The position numbers were made by a program, and so were the translations under genes. From the NCBI GenBank assembly GCA_051881435.1, contig JBJEPW010000036.1, forward strand, positions 1-29,030: a stretch of DNA of 29,030 nucleotides. Reading direction: 5' to 3'. The DNA is from Fimenecus sp051881435 (GTDB taxonomy: Bacteria; Bacillota; Clostridia; Oscillospirales; Acutalibacteraceae). The notes beneath the pieces were generated by a model. It was not told where the DNA came from and ran no database searches. It was given only the letters and a program-made list of their open reading frames with translations. Positions 6,942 through 13,843 of this stretch are shown one piece after another (the stretch's first letter is position 1; every line of letters starts with the position of its first letter).

Positions 6942-8249
6942 TTATTCACCACTATCCACAAGTTTTTTAAGCATTTTCACGGCATTTTCAAAGTGTCCCG
7001 AGCCCACGGCAGACACAGAAAAGGCAATTTGCGCAAAATCTTCGTTTTCTCCTGCGGGAATAAGAAGGATTCCCGACCTTTCCGCCTTTCTGCAAAGCTC
7101 GGCGGTGGTCATACCGCAGTAAATATTGCACTTAACATACAAGGGCGAATTTGTTTTGCAAATTTCGATTTTTTCGCCGAATTGTGATATTAAAGCATCG
7201 GTAAGCTGTTTTGATTTTTGCGAATACAGCTTCCTCGATTTTCGTATTCTTGAATTCAAGTGACCGTCGCGCATATAACTGCACAAAGCAATCTGGTCCG
7301 CCTTTGAGACGGTCTGATTATACACATCACGCTTTTTTTCATACTCCGAAATAAGGCTTTGGGGCAAAATCATAAAGCTTATGCGGATTGAGGGCAGTAA
7401 TAGCTTTGAAAATGTACCAAGATACACCGTATTTTCGCCGCCGTCAAGGCCTTGAAGTGAGGGTGTAGGGCGGTTAAAATACCGAAATTCACTGCCGTAA
7501 TCGTCCTCAATAATCAATTTGCCGTTCTTTCGGGCTGTTTCGGTTAATTCAAACCGTTCGTCAACGCTCATGGTATCTCCCCATCTTGTGGAATACGAGG
7601 GCGAAACGTAGAGCACATTACTTTTTTCACGGTTATTGCAAATGCGGTAGCCGTAATCACGGAAAACGGCAATGCCCTGTTTATATGACATATCGTCAAA
7701 GGAAACGGTTTTTTTGCCTTTAATCAAGGGACAAAGAATGTTAAGGAGCGTTTGTACTCCCGCGCCTATCACAATGCTGTTTTCATCGCAGACGCAGTTT
7801 CGTGTTTGTCTTGCGTATTGGGCAATTTCACGGCGCAATTCATACTCCCCCTGCGGTTCGCCGTAAAAGAGCAGTTCCTCGCTGTGGCGCAGAGCGCTTT
7901 TTACATAACGCCGCCAAATGTTCATATCAAAGCTTTCCGCATCAACACCTGCCGAGGAAAAATCATATAATATCTCATTTTTCCGCCTTTCGTTTTTTTG
8001 CCCGTATTCATAAACCGAGGTTGTTTCCGAGCGTTTTGAAACATAATAACCGCTTTGACTTTTAGGCACTATATATCCGTCATCGCAAAGGCACATATAC
8101 GCCTGCTCCGCCGTGGTTTTGCTCACTCCCCGTTCCTCGGCACAGCGGCGGATTGACGGCAGACGCATACCCTTTTCAAGCCTTCCGCTTTCAATCAAAT
8201 CCTTGTAATAATCATAAATCTGCATATATAATTTTCGGCTTTCAGGCAT
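6942..8249 (-). CDS. pdxR: MocR/PdxR-type regulator: GntR wing-helix fused to aminotransferase fold
   Basis: A 435-residue MocR-subfamily regulator. Residues about 3-72 are a GntR winged helix (MRLPSIRRCAEERGVSKTTAEQAY), and about 95-430 are a fold-type-I aminotransferase domain that binds PLP as a signal. The PLP lysine is K282 in YLGTFSKLLLPSIRISF, and IIEDDYGSEFRY (246-257) supplies the conserved Asp and Tyr. The ATG at 8249 follows AGGGGA by 7 bases. It is divergent from pyridoxal kinase, the classical arrangement for a PdxR that senses PLP and controls B6 synthesis or salvage. Calling it PdxR rests on that context; MocR proteins also control unrelated pathways. Confidence 0.85.
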   Translation of the reverse strand: MPESRKLYMQIYDYYKDLIESGRLEKGMRLPSIRRCAEERGVSKTTAEQAYMCLCDDGYIVPKSQSGYYVSKRSETTSVYEYGQKNERRKNEILYDFSSAGVDAESFDMNIWRRYVKSALRHSEELLFYGEPQGEYELRREIAQYARQTRNCVCDENSIVIGAGVQTLLNILCPLIKGKKTVSFDDMSYKQGIAVFRDYGYRICNNREKSNVLYVSPSYSTRWGDTMSVDERFELTETARKNGKLIIEDDYGSEFRYFNRPTPSLQGLDGGENTVYLGTFSKLLLPSIRISFMILPQSLISEYEKKRDVYNQTVSKADQIALCSYMRDGHLNSRIRKSRKLYSQKSKQLTDALISQFGEKIEICKTNSPLYVKCNIYCGMTTAELCRKAERSGILLIPAGENEDFAQIAFSVSAVGSGHFENAVKMLKKLVDSGE

Positions 8250-8308
8250 AAAACTGTCCCCTAAAAAATTCTAATTTTTGTCTATTTTATTAAAGACACT
8301 TTGGGTTT

Positions 8309-8337
8309 ATTATATACCACAATAAAGGTATTTGCAA
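8309..8337 (-). promoter_or_regulatory. sigma-A promoter of the MocR/PdxR gene
   Basis: On the minus strand, TTGCAA at 8337-8332, a 17-base spacer and TATAAT at 8314-8309. The start would be near 8302, giving a leader of about 50 bases. No equally good promoter is visible for the divergent kinase, which fits a gene needing MocR activation. Confidence 0.6.
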
Positions 8338-8373
8338 ACACTTTTTATTTTTATTTTCAGCGAGGTGAAAGAT

Positions 8374-9210
8374 TTGAAGAGAATCGCAGTAATAAATGAT
8401 ATGTCGGGGTTCGGCAGATGCTCATTAACAGCGGCAATACCCGTTATTTCCGCAATGGGAATGGAATGCTGTCCCCTGCCAACGGCGGTTCTTTCAAATC
8501 AAACAGGCTACGGTCGGTTTTTCTGTGACGATTTTACCGATAAAATGGTAAATTTCAAAGAGCATTGGAAAAACATTTGTCCTCAGTTTGACGGTATTTT
8601 CACAGGCTTTGTGGTCAATGAAAAGCAGGTTGATTTTATCGCTGATTTCATTGATGATTTTTCGGGAGAAGAAACCGTAACCCTTGTTGACCCTGTTATG
8701 GGCGACGACGGTAAGCTGTACACTTCCTACAACACCGAAATGTGCGAAAAGCTGAAAAGCCTTGTGAATAAAGCGAGTGTAATCACCCCTAACCTTACCG
8801 AGCTGTGCATATTGGCAGGCGAGGATTACGGCGAAATATGCGCCCTGCCTACCCCTGAACTGTTCGGAAAAATTGAGCAAATTTCCCGCAGATTAACGGG
8901 CGACAAGCTGAAAACCGTTGTCACAACGGGGATACCCCTCACACAGAGCGGTGAAAATTACATTGCAACCGCTGTGCTGTGGCAGGGCGGCTTCAACACC
9001 GTTACAACAAAGAAAATCGGCGGCAGTTTTTCCGGCACGGGCGACCTGTTCGCAAGCGTTACGATTTCATCGTTACTTTCAGGGTTAAATCCCCTGTCGG
9101 CGGTTATAAAAGCGACGGATTTTATCAGTAAGGGAATTGAAGAAACCGTAACTCACAGTCATGACCGCAACGACGGAATTGATTTTCAAAAGTTTTTAAA
9201 AACACTTTGA
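8374..9210 (+). CDS. pdxK: pyridoxal/pyridoxamine kinase
   Basis: An ATP-dependent kinase making PLP or PMP precursors from salvaged B6 vitamers (ribokinase fold, 279 aa). The N-terminal RIAVINDMSGFGRCSLTAAIP, the DPVMGDDGKLY motif and the catalytic anion-hole motif GTGDLFAS (with its Asp base) identify the pyridoxine-kinase branch. I place the start at the TTG at 8374, 6 bases after GAGGTG. An in-frame GTG at 8365 overlaps that ribosome site, and a TTG at 8332 lies in the intergenic region. The ECF S component follows 38 bases downstream. Divergence from a MocR regulator supports control by B6 status. Confidence 0.88.
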   Translation: MKRIAVINDMSGFGRCSLTAAIPVISAMGMECCPLPTAVLSNQTGYGRFFCDDFTDKMVNFKEHWKNICPQFDGIFTGFVVNEKQVDFIADFIDDFSGEETVTLVDPVMGDDGKLYTSYNTEMCEKLKSLVNKASVITPNLTELCILAGEDYGEICALPTPELFGKIEQISRRLTGDKLKTVVTTGIPLTQSGENYIATAVLWQGGFNTVTTKKIGGSFSGTGDLFASVTISSLLSGLNPLSAVIKATDFISKGIEETVTHSHDRNDGIDFQKFLKTL

Positions 9211-9248
9211 TACGCACAACCCCATATTTGAACAAAGGAGAATTTAAC

Positions 9249-9821
9249 ATGGAAAATAAAGCAAAAAAAAGAGTACTTACAGTGGCTCTCTGCGCTGTAT
9301 TTGCAACATTGATATTCCTTCCCACCGCATATCTTCATATCCCCGTAGGAATGGGTCAGTATATACATTTCGGTGACGCAATTATCTACATAGCGGCGTG
9401 TGTTTTGCCCTTCCCCTTCGGCGCATTGGCAGGTGCCATAGGCGGCGGACTTGCCGACCTGCTTACGGGATACGGCTACTGGGCACCGTTCACAATGGTT
9501 ATTAAGTTTTTAATTGCCCTGCCCATGAACGCAAAGGCAGAGAAAATCCTCACAAAGCGCAACGGCTGTATGTCCATACTGTCGGGAGTTATTTCCACCA
9601 CAGGCTACTATTTATCTACGGTTATTATAATGGCTTTCGGCATGGGCGATTACGACAAGGTGGAAGGCTCGATTGCGGCGCTTTTCTCCGCTGCGGCAAT
9701 CGACTCAATCCCCGGCAGCCTTGTGCAGTCCACAGGCAGTATTATAATATTCATAATCCTTGCGGCGGCTCTTGACAAAGCGGGATTTAAGAAATATATT
9801 AAGAAGTATATCGGTAAATAA
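9249..9821 (+). CDS. ECF transporter substrate-binding (S) component, probably for a B6 vitamer
   Basis: A 190-residue integral membrane protein with about six hydrophobic segments (residues about 8-30, 36-58, 62-75, 80-95, 115-135, 155-180) and the S-component pattern of a small vitamin-binding core (GQYIHFGDAIIYIAACVLPFPFGALAG). S components pair with a shared EcfA/A'/T module encoded elsewhere; none is in this window. The ATG at 9249 follows AAAGGAG. Co-transcription with pyridoxal kinase makes a B6 vitamer the likely substrate, similar in context to proposed PdxU-type S components. The substrate is inferred from context only. Confidence 0.8.
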   Translation: MENKAKKRVLTVALCAVFATLIFLPTAYLHIPVGMGQYIHFGDAIIYIAACVLPFPFGALAGAIGGGLADLLTGYGYWAPFTMVIKFLIALPMNAKAEKILTKRNGCMSILSGVISTTGYYLSTVIIMAFGMGDYDKVEGSIAALFSAAAIDSIPGSLVQSTGSIIIFIILAAALDKAGFKKYIKKYIGK

Positions 9822-9844
9822 TATTTTCAGAGGAGTTTTTTATA

Positions 9845-10450
9845 ATGGCTGATATTGTTTATACTTACGGCGGAAGTGTTTATCTCAACATAACAAACGC
9901 CTGCCCCTGTCGATGCAAATTCTGCATACGCAACAACGGCGACTCCGTGGGTGAAGCAAAAACGCTGTGGTTTGACAAGCATAATCCTGATTTCCAAGAG
10001 GTAAACGCCGCAATAGACGCATTTGATTTTACGGAATACGGCAAAAGCGTTATTTTCTGCGGTTACGGTGAACCCACCTGCAATTACGATGTGCTTATAA
10101 GCACCTGCAAGTACTTAAAGGAAAACGGCTTTACAATACGCCTTAATACAAACGGACTTTCAGACCTTATCAACAAGCGTGAAACCGCAAAAGAGATTTG
10201 CGCTCTTATTGATGTAGCTTCAATAAGCCTTAACGCCCCCACGGCGGAAAAGTATAACGAGCTTTGTCAGCCTGCCTACGGTGAAAAATCCTTTGACGCA
10301 ATGATTAAATTTGCCAAAGAGTGCAAGGAATACGGCATTGAGGTCAAATTATCTGTGGTTGATGTAATAAGCCAAGAGGATATTGACGAATGTAAAAAAC
10401 TTGCCGAAAGCATCGGTATTCCCCTGAGAGTAAGAGTATATGAGGGATAA
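9845..10450 (+). CDS. small radical SAM protein resembling the TatD-associated family
   Basis: A 201-residue radical SAM enzyme. The [4Fe-4S]/SAM motif is CPCRCKFC (a CxxxCxxC pattern) at about residues 20-27, followed by the GYGEPTCNYD glycine motif (about 77-86) and LNTNGLSDLIN. It is short: a core partial TIM barrel with no SPASM or other auxiliary cluster domain. It resembles the compact family usually found linked to TatD nucleases, but no tatD gene is present here. It follows the ECF gene by 23 bases with its own AGAGGAG site and precedes a terminator, so it is the last gene of the B6 block. The substrate is unknown. Confidence 0.82.
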   Translation: MADIVYTYGGSVYLNITNACPCRCKFCIRNNGDSVGEAKTLWFDKHNPDFQEVNAAIDAFDFTEYGKSVIFCGYGEPTCNYDVLISTCKYLKENGFTIRLNTNGLSDLINKRETAKEICALIDVASISLNAPTAEKYNELCQPAYGEKSFDAMIKFAKECKEYGIEVKLSVVDVISQEDIDECKKLAESIGIPLRVRVYEG

Positions 10451-10468
10451 AATTTGATATTATAACAC

Positions 10469-10509
10469 CAACGGCGAGAGTTTTTAGGAAACTCCCGCCG
10501 TTGATTTTT
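10469..10509 (+). terminator. intrinsic terminator of the B6 block
   Basis: A 15-bp stem with one mismatch (CAACGGCGAGAGTTT at 10469-10483, AAACTCCCGCCGTTG at 10489-10503), a 5-base loop and a following T-run (ATTTTT). It lies 18 bases after the radical SAM stop. Confidence 0.85.
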
Positions 10510-10531
10510 ATGTGATTTTGCGGTAATTTTT

Positions 10532-10557
10532 GCGGGCGATTCGTGAATCGCCCCTAC
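10532..10557 (-). repeat. REP-like hairpin with GTAG foot
   Basis: Read on the minus strand: GTAG immediately followed by a perfect 9-bp hairpin (GGGCGATTC, 2-base turn, GAATCGCCC). The layout, a tetranucleotide abutting a GC-rich hairpin, is the same as in the two copies inside the RAYT gene at 20,515 and 20,688. Confidence 0.7.
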
Positions 10558-10601
10558 TCATCGCCGCCTATGAATTTTCATAAAGCTTTATGGCATTGCT
10601 T

Positions 10602-10707
10602 GTAGGGGACGGTGAGTCTCACTGCGGTTCGGTCACGGCTCGGCTCTGACAATCCACCGGATTGTCATTCACTACCTCGCCGCCGCTTCGCTACCCACAC
10701 CGTCCCG
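10602..10707 (+). repeat. extended REP-like element, GTAG foot with 83-base insert
   Basis: GTAG (10602-10605) followed by GGGACGGTG (10606-10614) pairs with CACCGTCCC (10698-10706), a 9-bp stem. It encloses 83 bases instead of a tight loop. The insert carries its own perfect hairpin (TGACAATCC 10647-10655, ACC, GGATTGTCA 10659-10667). It may be two elements joined or a longer miniature mobile element. Confidence 0.55.
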
Positions 10708-10737
10708 TGAAATTATCTGTAAACCAACGGTGCGGTT

Positions 10738-10764
10738 GTGGGGGCGGGTCTCCGTGCCCGCCCG
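10738..10764 (+). repeat. REP-like hairpin with GTGG foot
   Basis: GTGG followed by a 7-bp hairpin (GGGCGGG 10742-10748, 8-base loop, CCCGCCC 10757-10763). It is the third hairpin in the gene-free stretch 10451-10800. Nothing else is seen in that stretch apart from the terminator and the other repeats. Confidence 0.5.
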
Positions 10765-10800
10765 ATAAAATACATCATAAACAAAACATGATTTTCATTT

Positions 10801-11136
10801 TCACTTAAAAACTGCTTTATAATCCTCTCCCCAATTTTGCATCGCGTCCAAAACCGGTTTTAGGCTCTGCCCGAGTTCTGTTAGAGAATACTCAACTCGC
10901 GGCGGTACTTCGGCATATACCTGTCGGTGCACAAGGCCACTGGCTTCCATATCCCGCAACTGTGCAGTCAGTACCTTTTGCGACACACTGCCGATAGATT
11001 TTTTTAATTCCCCGAATCGCTTTTTACCCGGCATTAAGTCGCGCAGTATCAGCACCTTCCATTTATCTCCGATTAAAGTCAGCGTTGTCTCCACAGGGCA
11101 AGCGGGCAGTTCTTTCTGTATGGTTTGTTCGCGCAT
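10801..11136 (-). CDS. HxlR-family winged-helix regulator
   Basis: A 111-residue MarR-like HxlR regulator. The family signature CPVETTLTLIGDKWKVLILRDL is at about residues 13-34, and the winged-helix region KRFGELKKSIGSVSQKVLTAQLRDMEASGLV is at about 39-70, followed by the wing PRVEYSLTELG. An N-terminal Cys (C13), conserved in redox- and aldehyde-sensing HxlR members such as YodB and HypR, is present and could act as a thiol sensor. It is divergent from an NAD(P)-binding oxidoreductase, a standard HxlR target. The ribosome site is AGAGGAG about 10 bases upstream. Confidence 0.9.
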   Translation of the reverse strand: MREQTIQKELPACPVETTLTLIGDKWKVLILRDLMPGKKRFGELKKSIGSVSQKVLTAQLRDMEASGLVHRQVYAEVPPRVEYSLTELGQSLKPVLDAMQNWGEDYKAVFK

Positions 11137-11180
11137 AAATGAGTGTCTCCTCTTAATTGCAAAAAGTATTTTCTGTTTTG

Positions 11181-11210
11181 ATTATACAATACCTTTCGGT
11201 GAAAAATCAA
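11181..11210 (-). promoter_or_regulatory. promoter of the HxlR gene
   Basis: On the minus strand, TTGATT at 11210-11205, an 18-base spacer and TATAAT at 11186-11181, about 45 bases upstream of the start codon. Confidence 0.6.
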
Positions 11211-11270
11211 CAGATTTACAAAAAAAATTTAAACTTAAAAAGCCTTGAAAATACGCAATCGTTCCTTTTT

Positions 11271-11327
11271 AGTAACTACACCACAAAATAGTGCTTACTT
11301 TACATTAGAAACTATTCTCGATATAAT
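11271..11327 (+). promoter_or_regulatory. oxidoreductase promoter with HxlR-like inverted repeat
   Basis: TTTACA (11299-11304), a 17-base spacer and TATAAT (11322-11327). An inverted repeat AGTAA (11271-11275) / TTACT (11295-11299) with inner TA/TAG matches overlaps the -35 edge, where a repressor would act. HxlR proteins of the YodB type bind TAGTA-like palindromes, so this is the natural operator candidate. The leader of about 100 bases then holds a stem-loop at 11334-11366 (GAAGCA...TGCTTC with an inner AACGGCCGTT) and a 6-bp hairpin TTCGGT-GATG-ACCGAA (11399-11414) just before the ribosome site. Confidence 0.6.
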
Positions 11328-11433
11328 GAAACCGAAGCAAGCGGAGAACGGCCGTTCCGATGCTTCAAGTATAACCCAAAAGAAACATTTTAAAAAAATT
11401 CGGTGATGACCGAAAATTAAGGAGGAACACAAC

Positions 11434-12063
11434 ATGAAAATTGCAGTAATTTGTGCAAACGGCAGAGCCGGCAAACTGATTGTCGAGGAAGCAGTCAACA
11501 GAGGCTTGGAAGTTACCGCCGTAGTGCGTGAGGAAAACCAATCTGTGGCGCAAAACGTGCTAAAAAAAGATTTATTTGATTTGACTGCCGCTGATTTAAA
11601 AGATTTTGATGTCGTGATTGACGCTTTCGGCGCTTGGGCGGAAGAACTTCTCTCCCAACACAGTACTTCTTTAAAGCACTTGTGCGACATTCTTTCCGGA
11701 ACGAATACGCGTTTGCTTGTGGTTGGCGGCGCAGGCAGCCTGTATGTGAATCCGGAGCACACCGCCGTTGTCTCTGATGGAGCAGATTTCCCGCCGCAGT
11801 TTTTGCCGCTGGCAAAAGCACAGGGGAAAGCGCTTGCAGAACTTCGGCAGAGAAATGATGTAAAGTGGACATTTATAAGCCCTGCGGGAGATTTCAGAGC
11901 AGACGGTGCGCGTACCGGCAAATACATTCTCGGCGGTGAGGAATTAACGCTCAATGCCAAAGGGGAAAGCATCATAAGCTATGCGGATTATGCTATCGCA
12001 ATGATTGATGAAGCGACAAACGGCAACCATATTCAAAAGCGTATCAGCGTAGTCAGAGAATAA
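11434..12063 (+). CDS. NAD(P)-binding oxidoreductase, atypical SDR (NmrA/YwnB-like)
   Basis: A 209-residue Rossmann protein. The N-terminus KIAVICANGRAGKLIVEEAVNRG carries a GxxGxxG-like dinucleotide loop (NGRAGK), followed by VVIDAFG and LLVVGGAGSLY, as in the flavin-reductase-like/NmrA atypical SDR group. It lacks the classical YxxxK catalytic pair in its usual place (AKAQGKALAEL occupies that region), as expected for that group. The ATG at 11434 follows AAGGAGG. It is divergent from HxlR, so likely induced by electrophile or redox stress. The substrate is unknown. A terminator separates it from the macrodomain gene. Confidence 0.85.
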   Translation: MKIAVICANGRAGKLIVEEAVNRGLEVTAVVREENQSVAQNVLKKDLFDLTAADLKDFDVVIDAFGAWAEELLSQHSTSLKHLCDILSGTNTRLLVVGGAGSLYVNPEHTAVVSDGADFPPQFLPLAKAQGKALAELRQRNDVKWTFISPAGDFRADGARTGKYILGGEELTLNAKGESIISYADYAIAMIDEATNGNHIQKRISVVRE

Positions 12064-12085
12064 TCGTCGATTTTATCGTCGGATG

Positions 12086-12117
12086 AAAGCCGCGCATGCT
12101 GCTGGTTGCGCGGCTTT
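12086..12117. terminator. bidirectional-type hairpin terminator
   Basis: A perfect 11-bp stem (AAAGCCGCGCA 12086-12096, TGCGCGGCTTT 12107-12117) with a 10-base loop and a short T-run at its 3' foot. It lies 22 bases after the oxidoreductase stop and ends 33 bases before the macrodomain start. Confidence 0.75.
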
Positions 12118-12150
12118 TACATTTCGATATTTAAAAGGAATGTGGAAACA

Positions 12151-12924
12151 ATGACACACGCCGAAAAAAGAATTATTTTAATACAGTATTTATTACAAGA
12201 ACAGCCGCAGGATACCAAAACGGCAATCCCGCAAAGCGAAACAGACCAAAAGCGAATGCTTCGCGCACTGATGAATATTCGTCCGCCAAAGCCTGTCGGC
12301 GCAGTTTTTTTGCAAATACAGGACGAATATCTGCAAGAAGAAATTGCGGCAAAAGGGATTACCGACTTTTCAGAGCTTTCCCCAATAGAAAAAGGAATTT
12401 ATGTTTGGCAAGGCGATATTACAACGCTTCGCTGTGATGCGATTGTGAATGCCGCAAACCGGCAAATGCTCGGTTGCTTCTGCCCTTGTCACGGTTGCAT
12501 TGACAACGCCATTCACACCTATGCCGGCGTAGAACTTCGGTTGGAATGTGCCGAGATAATGGAGAGACAAGGCTATGCGGAACCCACGGGTAAGGCAAAG
12601 ATGACAAGAGCCTATAATCTGCCGTGCAAATTTATAGTACACACAGTTGGGCCGATTATAGAGGGCAATGTTACCGAAAAAGACGAAACACTGCTCGCCG
12701 CCTGTTACCGTTCTTGCTTGGCGCTTGCTGAGCAAAACGGTGTCAAAAGCATTGCATTTTGCTGTATCTCTACGGGGGAATTTCATTTTCCGAACAGGCG
12801 TGCCGCAGAAATTGCCATACGAACGGTAAAAAACTATAAAAAGCAGACAAACAGCAAAATCGAGGTGATTTTTAATGTCTTTAAAGACTTGGACGATGAC
12901 ATCTACCGGGAGCTTCTCGGATAA
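12151..12924 (+). CDS. zinc-type macrodomain, protein-ADP-ribose hydrolase
   Basis: A 257-residue macrodomain protein predicted to remove ADP-ribose from proteins. A helical N-terminal extension (1-80) precedes the macro fold (about 81-257): WQGDITTLRCDAIVNAANRQ (86-105), then the diagnostic LGCFCPCHGCIDNAIH (107-122). In this motif C109, H114 and C116 match the zinc ligands of sirtuin-linked macrodomains, with VHTVGP and STGEFHFPNRRAAEIA downstream. I start at the ATG at 12151, after AAAGGA; an in-frame TTG at 12106 lies inside the terminator stem. The 3' end overlaps the sirtuin by 50 bases. In known systems this enzyme reverses the modification placed by the adjacent SirTM. Confidence 0.92.
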   Translation: MTHAEKRIILIQYLLQEQPQDTKTAIPQSETDQKRMLRALMNIRPPKPVGAVFLQIQDEYLQEEIAAKGITDFSELSPIEKGIYVWQGDITTLRCDAIVNAANRQMLGCFCPCHGCIDNAIHTYAGVELRLECAEIMERQGYAEPTGKAKMTRAYNLPCKFIVHTVGPIIEGNVTEKDETLLAACYRSCLALAEQNGVKSIAFCCISTGEFHFPNRRAAEIAIRTVKNYKKQTNSKIEVIFNVFKDLDDDIYRELLG

Positions 12925-13750
12925 TATAAAACGGCTCAAAGAAGAACTGCAAACGGCAGATGCGGTGGTCATCGGTGCAGGCGCAGGGCTTTCCGCCGCG
13001 GCGGGATTGACTTACAGCGGCGAACGCTTTCAAAAATATTTTGCGGATTTTGAAGCCAAATACGGATTTCACGATATGTATTCGGGCGGTTTTTATCCGT
13101 TTGAATCCCCCGAGGTATATTGGGCATATTGGAGTAGGCATATTTTCGTAAATCGCTATACGGATGCACCCACAGATGTTTATACCCGTCTGTTGGATTT
13201 GGTGAAGCGCAAAGAATATTTTGTCATCACGACCAATGTTGACCATCAGTTTCAAAAAGCCGGATTCCCGAAAAATCGCTTATTTTACACACAGGGGGAT
13301 TACGGACTTTGGCAGTGCGAAAAAGCCTGTCATCAAAAGACCTATGACAATGAAAAAGCCGTGCGGCAAATGCTCGCACAGCAAAAAGATATGAAAATTC
13401 CGACAGAACTTATCCCAAAATGCCCCGTTTGCGGCGCACCGATGACCATGAATTTGCGATGCGACGATACATTCGTACAGGACGCGGGCTGGTATGCGGC
13501 GGCAAACCGTTATACAGAGTTTCTGCAACGCCACAGCAATTCCCACATTCTGTTTTTAGAACTCGGCGTCGGTATGAATACGCCCGTTATCATAAAATAT
13601 CCGTTTTGGCAAATGGTAAGCGAAAACCCAAATGCCGTTTACGCTTGTGTTAATCTTGGAGAGAGCTTTTGCCCACTTGATATACAAAGTCAATCCATTT
13701 GCATTGATGGTGACATAGAAAAGGTAATTCGTTCAATAAGCGAACTGTGA
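12875..13750 (+). CDS. class-M sirtuin (SirTM), predicted protein ADP-ribosyltransferase
   Basis: A 291-residue sirtuin of the macrodomain-linked class. It has the NAD loop GAGAGLSAAAGLTYSG (34-49) and TTNVDHQFQKAG (119-130). Where ordinary deacetylase sirtuins have the catalytic His of the HG motif, this protein has Q140 (YTQGDYG), the known SirTM signature. That points to ADP-ribosyl transfer rather than deacylation. Zinc ligands are probably C148/C152 and C183/C186 (KCPVCGAP). The ATG at 12875 follows GAGGTG by 8 bases, inside the macrodomain gene, so the pair is translationally coupled. In described operons the target is lipoylated GcvH-L made modification-ready by LplA2; neither gene is beside it here. 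Confidence 0.92.
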   Translation: MSLKTWTMTSTGSFSDNIKRLKEELQTADAVVIGAGAGLSAAAGLTYSGERFQKYFADFEAKYGFHDMYSGGFYPFESPEVYWAYWSRHIFVNRYTDAPTDVYTRLLDLVKRKEYFVITTNVDHQFQKAGFPKNRLFYTQGDYGLWQCEKACHQKTYDNEKAVRQMLAQQKDMKIPTELIPKCPVCGAPMTMNLRCDDTFVQDAGWYAAANRYTEFLQRHSNSHILFLELGVGMNTPVIIKYPFWQMVSENPNAVYACVNLGESFCPLDIQSQSICIDGDIEKVIRSISEL

Positions 13751-13756
13751 AATAAA

Positions 13757-13796
13757 GCAAACCCGCCCGAACGGAAATACGCTCGGGCGGGTTTGC
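13757..13796. terminator. strong GC hairpin after the sirtuin gene
   Basis: A perfect 14-bp stem (GCAAACCCGCCCGA 13757-13770, TCGGGCGGGTTTGC 13783-13796) with a 12-base loop. There is no T-run beyond the stem in the sirtuin direction. It lies 6 bases after the sirtuin stop and sits between convergent genes, so transcript-end stabilisation or termination are both possible. Confidence 0.65.
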
Positions 13797-13843
13797 AAGA
13801 AAGGTGTGAAAGGTAAAAAACAATGAACACAAATTATCAAAAA

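Noticed and set aside
10451..10800. CRISPR array
   Set aside because: The hairpins here differ in sequence, orientation and spacing; there are no regularly spaced identical direct repeats and no cas genes in the window.
11295..11975. Minus-strand 226-codon frame opposite the oxidoreductase
   Set aside because: It is antisense to a well supported Rossmann protein; the translation is Ser-rich and unlike any family, and it would run across the promoter region.
13757..13796. Hairpin after the sirtuin considered as a REP-like unit
   Set aside because: It lacks the GTAG foot and has a long stem placed exactly at the gene end, which fits a transcript-end hairpin better.
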